NCBI GenBank assembly: GCA_949358305.1
Contig: CASHSZ010000144.1
Coordinates: 1-64,000, forward strand
Direction: 5' to 3'
DNA: 64,000 nucleotides
Source: Strigamia acuminata
Lineage: Eukaryota; Arthropoda; Chilopoda; Geophilomorpha; Linotaeniidae
Below are positions 1 through 11,081 of this stretch, piece after piece. The notes beneath the pieces are model-generated. The model saw only the letters and a list, made by a program, of their open reading frames with translations, searched no databases and was not told the DNA's origin. Position 1 is the stretch's first letter, and every line of letters begins with the position of its first letter. Position numbers and translations under genes: made by a program.

Positions 1-2285
1 AAATCATTGCTTGGATGTTGCTAAAACTTACATTGAAGCCTTCTACTAAGGTTTAAACACTATTTCAGAACATTCAGAGACATTGGTCTTTTGATGTTTG
101 TGCTAAGTCAACTGTGATGTCAAATGAGATCAAAAGTTTATTCTTTCAAATCATTGCTTGGATGTTGCTAAAACTTACATTAAAGCTTTCTACTAAGGTT
201 TAAACACTATTTCAGAACATTCAGAGACATTGGTCTTGTGATGTTTGTGCTAAGTCAACTATGATGAGATCAAAAGTCTATTCTCCAAAATCATTGCTTG
301 GATGTTGCTAAAACTTACATTGAAGCCTTCTACTAAGGTTTAAACACTATTTCAGAACATTCAGACACATTGGTCTTGTGGTGTTTGTGCTAAGTCAACT
401 GTGACATCAAATGAGATCAAAAGTTTATTCTTTCAAATTATTGCTTGGATGTTGCTAAAACTTACATTGAAGCTTTCTACTAAGGTTTAAACACTATTTC
501 AGAACATTCAGAGACATTGGTCTTGTGATGTTTGTGCTAAGTCAACTGTGATGTCAAATGAGATCAAAAGTTTATTCTTTCAAATCATTGCTTGGATGTT
601 GCTAAAACTTACATTAAAGCTTTCTACTAAGGTTTAAACACTATTTCAGAACATTCAGAGACATTGGTCTTGTGATGTTTGTGCTAAGTCAACTGTGATG
701 AGATCAAAAGTCTATTCTCCAAAATCATTGCTTGGATGTTGCTAAAACTTACATTGAAGCCTTCTACTAAGGTTTAAACACTATTTCAGAACATTCAGAC
801 ACATTGGTCTTGTGGTGTTTGTGCTAAGTCAACTGTGACGTCAAATGAGATCAAAAGTTTATTCTTTCAAATTATTGCTTGGATGTTGCTAAAACTTACA
901 TTGAAGCTTTCTACTAAGGTTTAAACACTATTTCAGAACATTCAGAGACATTGGTCTTGTGATGTTTGTGCTAAGTCAACTGTGATGTCAAATGAGATCA
1001 AAAGTTTATTCTTTCAAATCATTGCTTGGATGTTGCTAAAACTTACATTAAAGCTTTCTACTAAAGTTTAAACACTATTTCAGAACATTCAGAGACATTG
1101 GTCTTGTGGTGTTTGTGCTAAGTCAACTGTGATGAGATCAAAAGTCTATTCTCCCAAATCATTGCTTGGATGTTGCTAAAACTTACATTGAAGCCGTCTA
1201 CTAAGGTTTAAACACTATTTCAGAACATTTAGAGACATTGGTCTTGTGGTGTTTGTGCTAAGTCAACTGTGATGAGATCAAAAGTCTATTTTCCCAAATC
1301 ATTTCTTGGATGTTGCTAAAACTTACATTAAAACTTTCTACTAAGGTTTAAACACTATTTCAGAACATTCAGAGACATTGGTCTTGTGATGTTTGTGCTA
1401 AGTCAACTGTGATGAGATCAAAAGTCTATTCTCCGAAATCATTGCTTGGATGTTGCTAAAACTTACATTAAAGCTTTCTACTAAGGTTTAAACACTATTT
1501 CAAAACATTCAGAGACATTGGTCTTGTGATGTTTGTGCTAAGTCAACTGTGATGAGATCAAAAGTCTATTCTCCAAAATCATTGCTTGGATGTTGCTAAA
1601 ACTTACATTGAAGCCTTCTACTAAGGTTTAAACACTATTTCAGAACATTCAGACACATTGGTCTTGTGGTGTTTGTGCTAAGTCAACTGTGACGTCAAAT
1701 GAGATCAAAAGTTTATTCTTTCAAATTATTGCTTGGATGTTGCTAAAACTTACATTGAAGCTTTCTACTAAGGTTTAAACACTATTTCAGAACATTCAGA
1801 GACATTGGTCTTGTGATGTTTGTGCTAAGTCAACTGTGATGTCAAATGAGATCAAAAGTTTATTCTTTCAAATCATTGCTTGGATGTTGCTAAAACTTAC
1901 ATTAAAGCTTTCTACTAAAGTTTAAACACTATTTCAGAACATTCAGAGACATTGGTCTTGTGGTGTTTGTGCTAAGTCAACTGTGATGAGATCAAAAGTC
2001 TATTCTCCCAAATCATTGCTTGGATGTTGCTAAAACTTACATTGAAGCCGTCTACTAAGGTTTAAACACTATTTCAGAACATTTAGAGACATTGGTCTTG
2101 TGGTGTTTGTGCTAAGTCAACTGTGATGAGATCAAAAGTCTATTTTCCCAAATCATTTCTTGGATGTTGCTAAAACTTACATTAAAACTTTCTACTAAGG
2201 TTTAAACACTATTTCAGAACATTCAGAGACATTGGTCTTGTGATGTTTGTGCTAAGTCAACTGTGATGAGATCAAAAGTCTATTC
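1..2285. repeat. AT-rich satellite array, 140/147-bp monomers, left part
   Basis: Head-to-tail monomers share the core TTGGATGTTGCTAAAACTTA and differ mainly by a 7-bp block (GTCAAAT class) near the end, giving 147-bp and 140-bp forms. Monomer starts fall at about 1, 148, 288, 435, 582, 722, 869, 1016, 1156, 1296, 1436 and 1576. The block starting at 722 recurs at 1576, an 854-bp higher-order unit of two long and four short monomers. The array is cut by the LTR element at 2286. No coding content is seen. Confidence 0.95.
2282..2285. other. Target-site duplication ATTC, left copy
   Basis: ATTC directly precedes the left LTR and recurs directly after the right LTR at 11082-11085. Removing the element and one copy restores the usual satellite junction CTATTCTCCCAAATC, so the pre-insertion site is seen in neighbouring monomers. 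Four bp fits BEL/Pao integrases. Confidence 0.88.
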
Positions 2286-3574
2286 TGTTGCGGTCAGTCA
2301 ACAGGAACAGAGAAGAACTGAGATGTGGCGATTCGAAACTCCCGCCAACAAACTCAAACGATCGTATAGTGAAATTCGTACGTATACCGTGTTGAAATGC
2401 ACTTGATTCGCCTCAAAATCTCCTGTTACATGAAGGTTTAACTGTTGGAAACACTTTTGCATGGTATCCAAGTGTTTGCTGATCCATTGGCCAGTCTGGG
2501 AAAAATGGTTTTCTACTCAGGACACATTGGAAATGGGTCAAAAGCAGAAAAGGTAAGAGTTAACATTAACACGACTATTTTAATCAAATATAAAATGGCA
2601 ACTGAATAATTACACATTATAATAGGATGGCACACGCCAAACCAATTGTCGGCAATTTACAATAAAGAAATACTCCGTTGCCATGGAAACGGAGGAAATG
2701 CAATTTCAAGCAAAGACAACAAATTACGAGAAATGTATTAAAAATAATGTGTAATAGCTCAAAATGAGCACAAAAAACTCAGGAATAATAAAGTCTATCG
2801 TAACAACAAAATTCGTTAATCAAAACAATGAGAAAACAGCGAAAACAGTGATCGCTAAGCAGACAATTGGGCCTAACCAATCAAGGACAAGCAAAATGAC
2901 ATAATCATCAAGTTTGAATTTCAACACAAGAAATAACTTATGTAAACACTTTGAGATAAGTAAATAAGTTCAGGAAATGTAATTTCCAGCAAACAAGACA
3001 CGTTTTAATGAAAGAACACTTGAAATCAACCGCAAACCGAACGAAACGATCTTGGACGGCAGCGCACATGCGGGGTCCGTCACGATCGCTCGTAGCAGAA
3101 AAACGGCTGTTCCGGGACGAAATTAGAGTGCACGAATCAACAGATCACCCCCAAATTAGTCTAAAACAATGTCAAAAACAATTCTAACCATCAAAATTCC
3201 GTCCAAACGGAAGGTTAGAAGTTTGAACAAAAAACCGAACTAGAACTTGAAATATGACGTCACGTCAATAACACTAGTGAACTGTTTAACGACAAATGCA
3301 CCAAATTTCACCCGAAATCACACAAATTGAGAAAAAATGAATAAAGTAACACAAAATCACGCAATAAACACTAGAAATAAATGCAATAAACAATAGAATA
3401 TCACATTTCATCAAACATCAGTATCTGAAAGCATTAAAAACATTTTAATAATGCAAAAATCCTGTAAATAAAAACTGAAATGTTATGCAAAATAAAACAC
3501 ACTTTGGAAACATTTATTCAGACACAAATTGGCAATAAAAGTAGTTTCTAAATTATTCCACGTTGTTTGCAACA
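2286..3574 (-). repeat. Left LTR (3' LTR of the minus-strand element)
   Basis: This 1289-bp copy matches 9793-11081 wherever compared and has the same TGTTGC/GCAACA inverted ends. In element orientation it lies downstream of pol. Confidence 0.92.
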
Positions 3575-3632
3575 ACGAATTGCCAGCGAGAAAGAGAGAG
3601 AAGAGAGATGAGAGAAGTCTGCAAAATACACA

Positions 3633-6600
3633 TCAATCAAGTTCAAGGGCTCTGGTATGCTTTACAGATCGACGCAACTCTCTTCCATCGGGAAGCACAA
3701 CACTAACGATGCGAATTAGTCCATCATCGCCAGGAAAAACTTGTTTTATCCTGGCAAGAGGCCAAAAGTAAGGGTTGGTTCCCATCTTTTCAAGAAGAAC
3801 AATCTGGTCAATTTTGGGGTTTTGAAAAGATTTATCTCCTTTAGTCTCATAAAAGTTTCTTAACTGCATCAAGTAACTGTGTTTCCATATACTCCAAAAA
3901 TCCCAAATGAACTGTCTTCTTTTCTTGTCGAGTTTTCGAAGATCACTTTTCTTGATTGCATTCAAGGTCTTGTTGATCATGTATTTCGGCATACCTCCCG
4001 TTAAAAAGTTTTCAGGTGAAAGGATTCTGCCGCCGTCTATATTTTCGTGTACATACGACAAAGGTCGAGAATTCAACACAGAGCTGATCTCAAGAACTAA
4101 GGTTTGTAAAGTTTCTAAATCCACAGTGTGTCTCAATAAAGTTTTCCGCAATTTATCCTTGACTGAGCGGACTAGTCTCTCCCAAGCTCCTCCCATCCAT
4201 GGTGAAAGTGGAGGGATAAATGTCCATACAATCCTTTTCTCAGACAGAAATGTTTTTATGCCTGTATGGCCAATCAGTTTTCCCCATGACTGAATTTGTG
4301 TACTTCCTTTTTCAAAGGTTTTACTGTTGTCCGAGAAGACTTTTGCTGGACAACCGTAACGAGCACAAAATCGTCTGAAGGCCAATAAGAATTTCTCAGT
4401 GGATAAATCTTCGGACACTTCGAGATGTAAACTTCGTGTAACCATACAAGTGAACAATAAAATGTATGTTTTCTTCAATCGTTTTTTGTCCTTTCCCACA
4501 AAAATAGGTCCTAAATGATCGATTCCGGTGTGTTGAAAAGGAGCTGCTGGGGTTATTCTTTCTTTCGGTAATTCTCCAGTAGACGGATTATTTCTTGCAA
4601 GTTTAGTCCTTCTGCAAACGGAACATTCTCTTATCACAGTCTGAATGGTCCTGCGTCCTCGGAGAACCCAAAATTTCTCACGAATTCGATAAAGCGTTTC
4701 ACTCAAATCTCCATGCATGAGATCAAGATGAATCTTGCGAATAATTAGTCTAGTTACCCAACTTTCGTTATGCAAAAGAATCGGGTATTTTTCGTCAAAT
4801 GAAAGCAAAGACAATCTCAGTCTGCTGCGCAAACGTAAAAGTCCATCCTCATCTAAGAAATATTCGAAATTCTTCAAAGGGGAGTATCTCTCAACTTCAG
4901 TCTTGTTTCTCACAGCTTCGATCTCTTCTCGAAAGTAGATTTCTTGTGAAAATTTAAGAATCCTAATTTGACTAGATTCCATTTCGCGTTGCGCGAGATC
5001 TTCGCCGCGAAAACGATGAGATTTCCAGCGCAAAAGGTACGAAAATACTCTAACCAGACGGTTGAAGTTGCGAAATCTTTTGAAAAATTTGCTTATAAAT
5101 GTCTCTTTGACTTGAACATTCATAACCACAATTCTTTTTTCTTCTTCGGGTAGTTTTTCTTGCACAACCTCGACTTTTTCGATTTTAGAAACGTCCACGC
5201 CGTTCCACCAAAGTTTATTTGTCATTAATGTTTTTGCATCGTGTGGTCGTGTAAGTAAATCTGCAGGATTGAACTCTGTCGGAATATGTGACCATTGGCT
5301 TGCGTCAGACGATGAAACAATTTCCTGAACGCGGTTAGAAACATAAGGCTTCCACTCATTTTTCTTCGAGTTGATCCAAGCCAAAGTTATGGTGGAATCA
5401 GAAAAATATTGAATGGTTTTGATTGGATAACCTGGCAGAAAGTTATTTGTCAAATACTGACACATTCGTACACCAACGACCGCAGCAGTTAATTCAAGTC
5501 TAGGCAAGGTAATCTTTTTTGCAGGGGCTAGTCTACATTTGCTGAGTAGCAAAGTTCTTTTTCCTTTGTTGTTGACGATGAAAATTGCACATCCAAAGGC
5601 TTTAGTGCTGGCATCACAGAAAACTTCAATACTCAATTCTTCATTAGAATAGGTTTCTAACCATCGAGGTACTTTATAGTCTTTTAATTTCTGGATGTCT
5701 CGACTCCATTCGTCAATCTCTTGCTTTTCTGAGTCCGAAATTCTTCCGTCCCAGTTCTTGGTACGTAGACAAATGTCTTGAAGAAGGAGTCTCATTTTCA
5801 AAACGACTGGAGAAATGAGTCCCATCGGGTCGAAAATGGAAGCTACCAAAGAGAGAACTTCACGTCTTGTGTTCGGAATAATGTCTATTTGTGGAATCCT
5901 GAACATGAGGACGTCTTCTTGCGTGTCCCATAAAATTCCAAGCATTTTTATTACTCCCTGTTCACAGAATCCGTCACTTCTCATGTGAAATCCCTTTTCT
6001 TTGATGTCATTGAAAACCTTTTCATTGGCTGTTGCCCATTTTACAAGTGGGAGTTTCCCATCATCTAAAATCATTTTTAATTCTTCACAATGTTTTGTTG
6101 TGTCTGTCGTGTGATCACCTCCAGAAGTTAAATCATCCATGTATATCCCGGCGTCAAGTGCATCAACTTCTTTCGGATGTGTCTCCTTGTATTGATCAGC
6201 TTGTTTCCGAATTGTTGCGCACAGGAGAAAAGGAGAGGAAATAACTCCAAATGGTACGACTATCATCCTCAAAATCATAATATTATTCCACAAATTTTTC
6301 CACGAATAGGGGTTCTTGAAATATTGCCTTGAAACCCACAAAAAACGCAGAAAGTTCCTATGTGTGGGGTTTATCATTACTTGGAGGAATGCTTGTTTAA
6401 TGTCAGCAATGATTGGAATGCAATACAATCTGAATCTGACCATCACCAATATCAAATCTGGATTCAAAGATGGTCCAGGAAAAAGGCAGTCATTTAATGA
6501 GCGTTTTCCTTTTTTCGCAGACGACGCATTGAATACGACTCTGAATTTCGTTGTTTCCCGGTCCTCTTTGATCACTGGATGATGTGGAATGTTATATATC

Positions 6601-8954
6601 CCTTTCTTTAGGAACCGTTCTTCAGTTGGAACTTCCTCAGCGTGGTTTTCTTCAATGTACTGCCACATTGAGTCGTCATATCGCTTCTTATAATCGTCAT
6701 TTGAGTCGATTCTCTTCAATGTGTTGGCTAATTGGTGAAGTGCGAGCTCCCAGTTTGAGTCCAAGTCAGTTTCTTGTCCATTAAAAGGCAGCATCACCTC
6801 GTATCTTCCGTCATCGAGACGTTTTGTCGTGGCTTCAAATCGATCTCTTGTGAAATCGGATTCCTTTTCACCAGCATTAATCCCAATTGCCTCTAAATTC
6901 CAAAGTTTGTCTAATTGTTCATGGATTTCAATGTTGCAAGTATTACAACATGAAGTCAAATCAGCTTCATCTTCGAATAAATCCGTATTTCCGGCTGCTC
7001 CTATAAGCACCCATCCAAATAACGTATTTATGAGTCCAAGATCGTCGTTGATTTTCTTTTTGCCATCTTTAATGACTTTCCACCAAGCATCAACTCCCAA
7101 AAGAATGTCTATTTGAGATGTCTTGGCTGGCAGATCTTCGGCAAGTTCAAGATTCAGCTTCTTCACCTTTTCTATTATCGATGCATTCAAAATGCCCTGC
7201 ACTTTCGGCAAATTTTCCACTGAAAGCATTGATAATTTGAAGTTTTGTGCGTCATTCTTGCTTTGAAGAGTAACGTTGTATACGTCGTAATCAGTGGCAG
7301 CAGGCATAGAATCGTTGAACCGTTGTGTGGTCGCAGAAATACTGCCGCACTTCTTCAGTTTTAGTCGGTTCACCAGTTCAGTTGTAATGAATGACCGATG
7401 GCTACCCGGGTCAATCATGCCTCGGATGTGGTGTGAACCTCCAGATTTGGTTTTGAGGTCAGCAACAAAAATCATAAGTTGAAGAGAAGTGGATATCGCG
7501 CACGAGACGTGTGTGGTCACTTGCGACTCCTTTGGCTTCTCTGTCGGACTTGGAGAATTGTTCACCTCAGACTTCTTACAAATGGTTGAATGATGTCTTC
7601 CGCCACAATGCTTGCAGGAAAACTTCACTTTGCAGTCACCAACGCGATGACCTGTTCGAAAACAATTAAAGCAAAGTCTGTTTTTCTTTATCAATTCAAT
7701 CTTTGCATTGATTTCGAATTCCTTTTTGCAAGAACCGCTCAAATGGTCTTCTTGACAAAAAATGCACTTGAGTGCCTTGGAATTCGCAGACTTGTTCTCT
7801 TGTCTCGACTCTGTCTTCACTTTGGAGCTTGAAGACGATTTTGAGTCTTGCGTCGCGGTGCAAGTCGTCATGGATCCTTTAACTTTAGCCTTTTCAACTT
7901 CAGACTTTTCCTTCTTTGCTTTTTCAGATGGAGAAACAGCTTCAGTGCGTTCTGCCATAGCTACTTCCTTTTGAAAAAAGTCAAGCAAAGTCAAAATGTT
8001 CTTGCAAGACAGTCCATGGACTTGGTAAAAACGCAAAGTCATTGGAGCAGGAAACTTGCTAAGAATGTCCGGCATCAGAAATGCACCAGATGTCCGTACA
8101 GGAATCTTCAGTTGCTCAAGAAGTCGTATTGTTGAAGAAATTTTCGTCAAATTTGCTTTCAACACCTTTGTCGGGTATATGCTTGAAACAGTCTTTAAGT
8201 CTCGAATGGATTGGATGAGAGCCGTCTGTTGCGCATCCTCATCGCCATAGTTACGATCAAGTTCTTCCCGTGCCAAGTCATAGGATTCCTCGATCAAAGG
8301 AAAGGTGGAAATCAAAGCCGCAGCCTCACCTGTACACATAGTTTGAAGGTATTGCAACTTTTCAACACTGCTCAGATCTGGGTCATTATGCACAGAAGTT
8401 TCAAAGTTGCTCTTAAACGTCTTGTATTTGATTATCTCCCCGTCAAACTTTACAGATTCAAGTTTGGGCAACTTGGAATTCTTGCGGAAAGAAGTCGAAG
8501 TATTCAAGGATGTATTTGCACCGGAAACTGTAGACATGTTGAGTCTTCCTCCAAGGGTTGGAAGAGACCGCTTTGAAACCTCCCACCTTCTTCGGAGAAG
8601 TTCCACTCTCGTTTGTGATGATTCCAGTTTCTCGACACTCTCAAGGTAAAACGCATGCTCACAGTAGACTTGAAGCTCGTTCAGGCCATTTACAACGCGT
8701 GTCTCTTTCAGATTTGCAGTAAGCAGAAGCGCTTCTAACTCTCCTGGATCGCTCGTCTTCTCCGACAAAGACAGCAAGTCGTTGAGAGATGAAAGTTGTG
8801 CTTCCCACCTGGTCTCTAGTATTTCAATTTGCTCCACAGTGAGTAAATCGCGTTCGGAAGTTTCTGTATCTCTATCTCTCTCCATCTCAAATTCACGGCT
8901 GTAAATTATGAAACAGAAGATAATATTTTGAAGAACAAAACACTTCGCTTTCAA
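3633..8954 (-). CDS. BEL/Pao Gag-Pol polyprotein
   Basis: One uninterrupted frame of 1773 codons. In order: a DUF1759-type Gag region (about residues 165-310); zinc knuckles (about 397-460, including a CX2CX4HX4C at 428-441); an A17-type retropepsin region (from about 505); reverse transcriptase with YMDD at 938-941; RNase H with D1114, E1154 and D1186; integrase with H1409, H1414, C1444 and C1447 and a D1479-D1542-E1592 triad, whose last spacing of 49 residues is usual for BEL/Pao; then a DUF5641-like tail. The protease site reads D515-P-G, whereas family members normally have D-S/T-G, so it may be impaired. Met24 (8885) is the likelier start: residues 1-23 are hydrophobic and a TTTACAG acceptor-like site (about 8899) lies between the two Met codons. 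It makes Gag, protease, RT/RNase H and integrase for cytoplasmic reverse transcription and nuclear insertion. Confidence 0.93.
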   Translation of the reverse strand: MKAKCFVLQNIIFCFIIYSREFEMERDRDTETSERDLLTVEQIEILETRWEAQLSSLNDLLSLSEKTSDPGELEALLLTANLKETRVVNGLNELQVYCEHAFYLESVEKLESSQTRVELLRRRWEVSKRSLPTLGGRLNMSTVSGANTSLNTSTSFRKNSKLPKLESVKFDGEIIKYKTFKSNFETSVHNDPDLSSVEKLQYLQTMCTGEAAALISTFPLIEESYDLAREELDRNYGDEDAQQTALIQSIRDLKTVSSIYPTKVLKANLTKISSTIRLLEQLKIPVRTSGAFLMPDILSKFPAPMTLRFYQVHGLSCKNILTLLDFFQKEVAMAERTEAVSPSEKAKKEKSEVEKAKVKGSMTTCTATQDSKSSSSSKVKTESRQENKSANSKALKCIFCQEDHLSGSCKKEFEINAKIELIKKNRLCFNCFRTGHRVGDCKVKFSCKHCGGRHHSTICKKSEVNNSPSPTEKPKESQVTTHVSCAISTSLQLMIFVADLKTKSGGSHHIRGMIDPGSHRSFITTELVNRLKLKKCGSISATTQRFNDSMPAATDYDVYNVTLQSKNDAQNFKLSMLSVENLPKVQGILNASIIEKVKKLNLELAEDLPAKTSQIDILLGVDAWWKVIKDGKKKINDDLGLINTLFGWVLIGAAGNTDLFEDEADLTSCCNTCNIEIHEQLDKLWNLEAIGINAGEKESDFTRDRFEATTKRLDDGRYEVMLPFNGQETDLDSNWELALHQLANTLKRIDSNDDYKKRYDDSMWQYIEENHAEEVPTEERFLKKGIYNIPHHPVIKEDRETTKFRVVFNASSAKKGKRSLNDCLFPGPSLNPDLILVMVRFRLYCIPIIADIKQAFLQVMINPTHRNFLRFLWVSRQYFKNPYSWKNLWNNIMILRMIVVPFGVISSPFLLCATIRKQADQYKETHPKEVDALDAGIYMDDLTSGGDHTTDTTKHCEELKMILDDGKLPLVKWATANEKVFNDIKEKGFHMRSDGFCEQGVIKMLGILWDTQEDVLMFRIPQIDIIPNTRREVLSLVASIFDPMGLISPVVLKMRLLLQDICLRTKNWDGRISDSEKQEIDEWSRDIQKLKDYKVPRWLETYSNEELSIEVFCDASTKAFGCAIFIVNNKGKRTLLLSKCRLAPAKKITLPRLELTAAVVGVRMCQYLTNNFLPGYPIKTIQYFSDSTITLAWINSKKNEWKPYVSNRVQEIVSSSDASQWSHIPTEFNPADLLTRPHDAKTLMTNKLWWNGVDVSKIEKVEVVQEKLPEEEKRIVVMNVQVKETFISKFFKRFRNFNRLVRVFSYLLRWKSHRFRGEDLAQREMESSQIRILKFSQEIYFREEIEAVRNKTEVERYSPLKNFEYFLDEDGLLRLRSRLRLSLLSFDEKYPILLHNESWVTRLIIRKIHLDLMHGDLSETLYRIREKFWVLRGRRTIQTVIRECSVCRRTKLARNNPSTGELPKERITPAAPFQHTGIDHLGPIFVGKDKKRLKKTYILLFTCMVTRSLHLEVSEDLSTEKFLLAFRRFCARYGCPAKVFSDNSKTFEKGSTQIQSWGKLIGHTGIKTFLSEKRIVWTFIPPLSPWMGGAWERLVRSVKDKLRKTLLRHTVDLETLQTLVLEISSVLNSRPLSYVHENIDGGRILSPENFLTGGMPKYMINKTLNAIKKSDLRKLDKKRRQFIWDFWSIWKHSYLMQLRNFYETKGDKSFQNPKIDQIVLLEKMGTNPYFWPLARIKQVFPGDDGLIRIVSVVLPDGRELRRSVKHTRALELD

Positions 8955-9759
8955 CTTAAAAAGAATATAACTTAAACTTTATACTTGAAAAGAATAAAAT
9001 TCACAATCATTCACTTTAAAAGAACAGAATTTTTCAAAGTTTTCTTGCCCAAACGACAAAAAACCTTGAAAATGCACAAGAATATCGAGTGTTTTAGCAA
9101 TCAAGGATGCTAAAACAAACGAGCGACCTTGATCACGTATTAAAAACGTGACTCAAAAAGTCCTACACAAGTTTGAATTATTTCTGCTGTTCGTACGAAA
9201 CGAATCTTGCTAGAAAATCACTATCAGATTCACGATAATAACTGACAGCTCTTGCAATGAGAGACTGACCAGTTTCTAACTCCAAAAAATCTAAATCTCC
9301 CCTGGTTAAGCCAGTTATATGGAGATGCATGCACAAAATCAAGAGAACACTTGAGAAATTCACAATAAAATACACTTTCAGTGAATTTTCCCTCAAAACT
9401 AGCTTAGGAAACAGCAAAAACAGCTTTGAAATATCCAATACAATACCCTCATGCAACCAAAATCTTAAAAATACAAGCACTGAATGCAAAACACAAGAAT
9501 AAGCAATTATTTCAGGGGCAAATCGGCTTTCCAGCACAGCGCGTTGTGTAATCCAAGATGGCGACCGAAGAATCTCGTTGCTTGCACAGAAATGTTCGTG
9601 ATCGACGCCAAATAAATCCCCGTTGTGGCTGTTGCCACGTTGAACGACGACCATTCTAGCAGACGACGACTCACAGACGTAATTTCCGTCAATCGCACCA
9701 AACGCACGGTTGAACGTATCAAATGATGAACCGGAAAAAACTCACAAGAAGCAGACGAA
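8955..9759 (-). other. Untranslated leader of the BEL/Pao element
   Basis: About 800 bp lie between the primer site and gag. Overlapping frames here (158 codons at 9178-9654, 87 codons at 9507-9770) have no recognisable domain. With the acceptor-like site upstream of Met24, part of the leader may be spliced out. Confidence 0.5.
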
Positions 9760-9777
9760 ATCCTGGTCACGGCACCA
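9760..9777 (-). other. Primer-binding site
   Basis: On the coding strand this reads TGGTGCCGTGACCAGGAT, beginning TGG as expected for pairing with a tRNA 3'-CCA end. It lies 15 nt inside the 5' LTR (9793). The tRNA species was not identified. Confidence 0.75.
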
Positions 9778-9792
9778 AAAATTCTTATTCGA

Positions 9793-11081
9793 TGTTGCGG
9801 TCAGTCAACAGGAACAGAGAAGAACTGAGATGTGGCGATTCGAAACTCCCGCCAACAAACTCAAACGATCGTATAGTGAAATTCGTACGTATACCGTGTT
9901 GAAATGCACTTGATTCGCCTCAAAATCTCCTGTTACATGAAGGTTTAACTGTTGGAAACACTTTTGCATGGTATCCAAGTGTTTGCTGATCCATTGGCCA
10001 GTCTGGGAAAAATGGTTTTCTACTCAGGACACATTGGAAATGGGTCAAAAGCAGAAAAGGTAAGAGTTAACATTAACACGACTATTTTAATCAAATATAA
10101 AATGGCAACTGAATAATTACACATTATAATAGGATGGCACACGCCAAACCAATTGTCGGCAATTTACAATAAAGAAATACTCCGTTGCCATGGAAACGGA
10201 GGAAATGCAATTTCAAGCAAAGACAACAAATTACGAGAAATGTATTAAAAATAATGTGTAATAGCTCAAAATGAGCACAAAAAACTCAGGAATAATAAAG
10301 TCTATCGTAACAACAAAATTCGTTAATCAAAACAATGAGAAAACAGCGAAAACAGTGATCGCTAAGCAGACAATTGGGCCTAACCAATCAAGGACAAGCA
10401 AAATGACATAATCATCAAGTTTGAATTTCAACACAAGAAATAACTTATGTAAACACTTTGAGATAAGTAAATAAGTTCAGGAAATGTAATTTCCAGCAAA
10501 CAAGACACGTTTTAATGAAAGAACACTTGAAATCAACCGCAAACCGAACGAAACGATCTTGGACGGCAGCGCACATGCGGGGTCCGTCACGATCGCTCGT
10601 AGCAGAAAAACGGCTGTTCCGGGACGAAATTAGAGTGCACGAATCAACAGATCACCCCCAAATTAGTCTAAAACAATGTCAAAAACAATTCTAACCATCA
10701 AAATTCCGTCCAAACGGAAGGTTAGAAGTTTGAACAAAAAACCGAACTAGAACTTGAAATATGACGTCACGTCAATAACACTAGTGAACTGTTTAACGAC
10801 AAATGCACCAAATTTCACCCGAAATCACACAAATTGAGAAAAAATGAATAAAGTAACACAAAATCACGCAATAAACACTAGAAATAAATGCAATAAACAA
10901 TAGAATATCACATTTCATCAAACATCAGTATCTGAAAGCATTAAAAACATTTTAATAATGCAAAAATCCTGTAAATAAAAACTGAAATGTTATGCAAAAT
11001 AAAACACACTTTGGAAACATTTATTCAGACACAAATTGGCAATAAAAGTAGTTTCTAAATTATTCCACGTTGTTTGCAACA
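9793..11081 (-). repeat. Right LTR (5' LTR, promoter side, of the minus-strand element)
   Basis: 1289-bp partner of the left LTR. In element orientation it is upstream of the primer site and should hold the promoter, though I could not assign a clear TATA or initiator. Confidence 0.92.

Larger units (their letters stand above)
2286..11081 (-). mobile_element. BEL/Pao LTR retrotransposon, complete
   Basis: The element is 8796 bp, in minus orientation. Its 1289-bp LTRs (2286-3574 and 9793-11081) begin TGTTGC and end GCAACA, and I saw no difference between them in the lines compared. It has a 4-bp target duplication, a tRNA-type primer site beside the right LTR and one long gag-pol frame. Near-identical LTRs and an open frame point to a recent insertion into the satellite. 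There is no envelope-like frame. No clear polypurine tract is seen on the coding strand next to the left LTR, where that strand is pyrimidine-rich instead. Confidence 0.93.

Noticed and set aside
3529-8649. Many plus-strand frames across the retrotransposon
   Set aside because: They are antisense shadows of the single long gag-pol frame.
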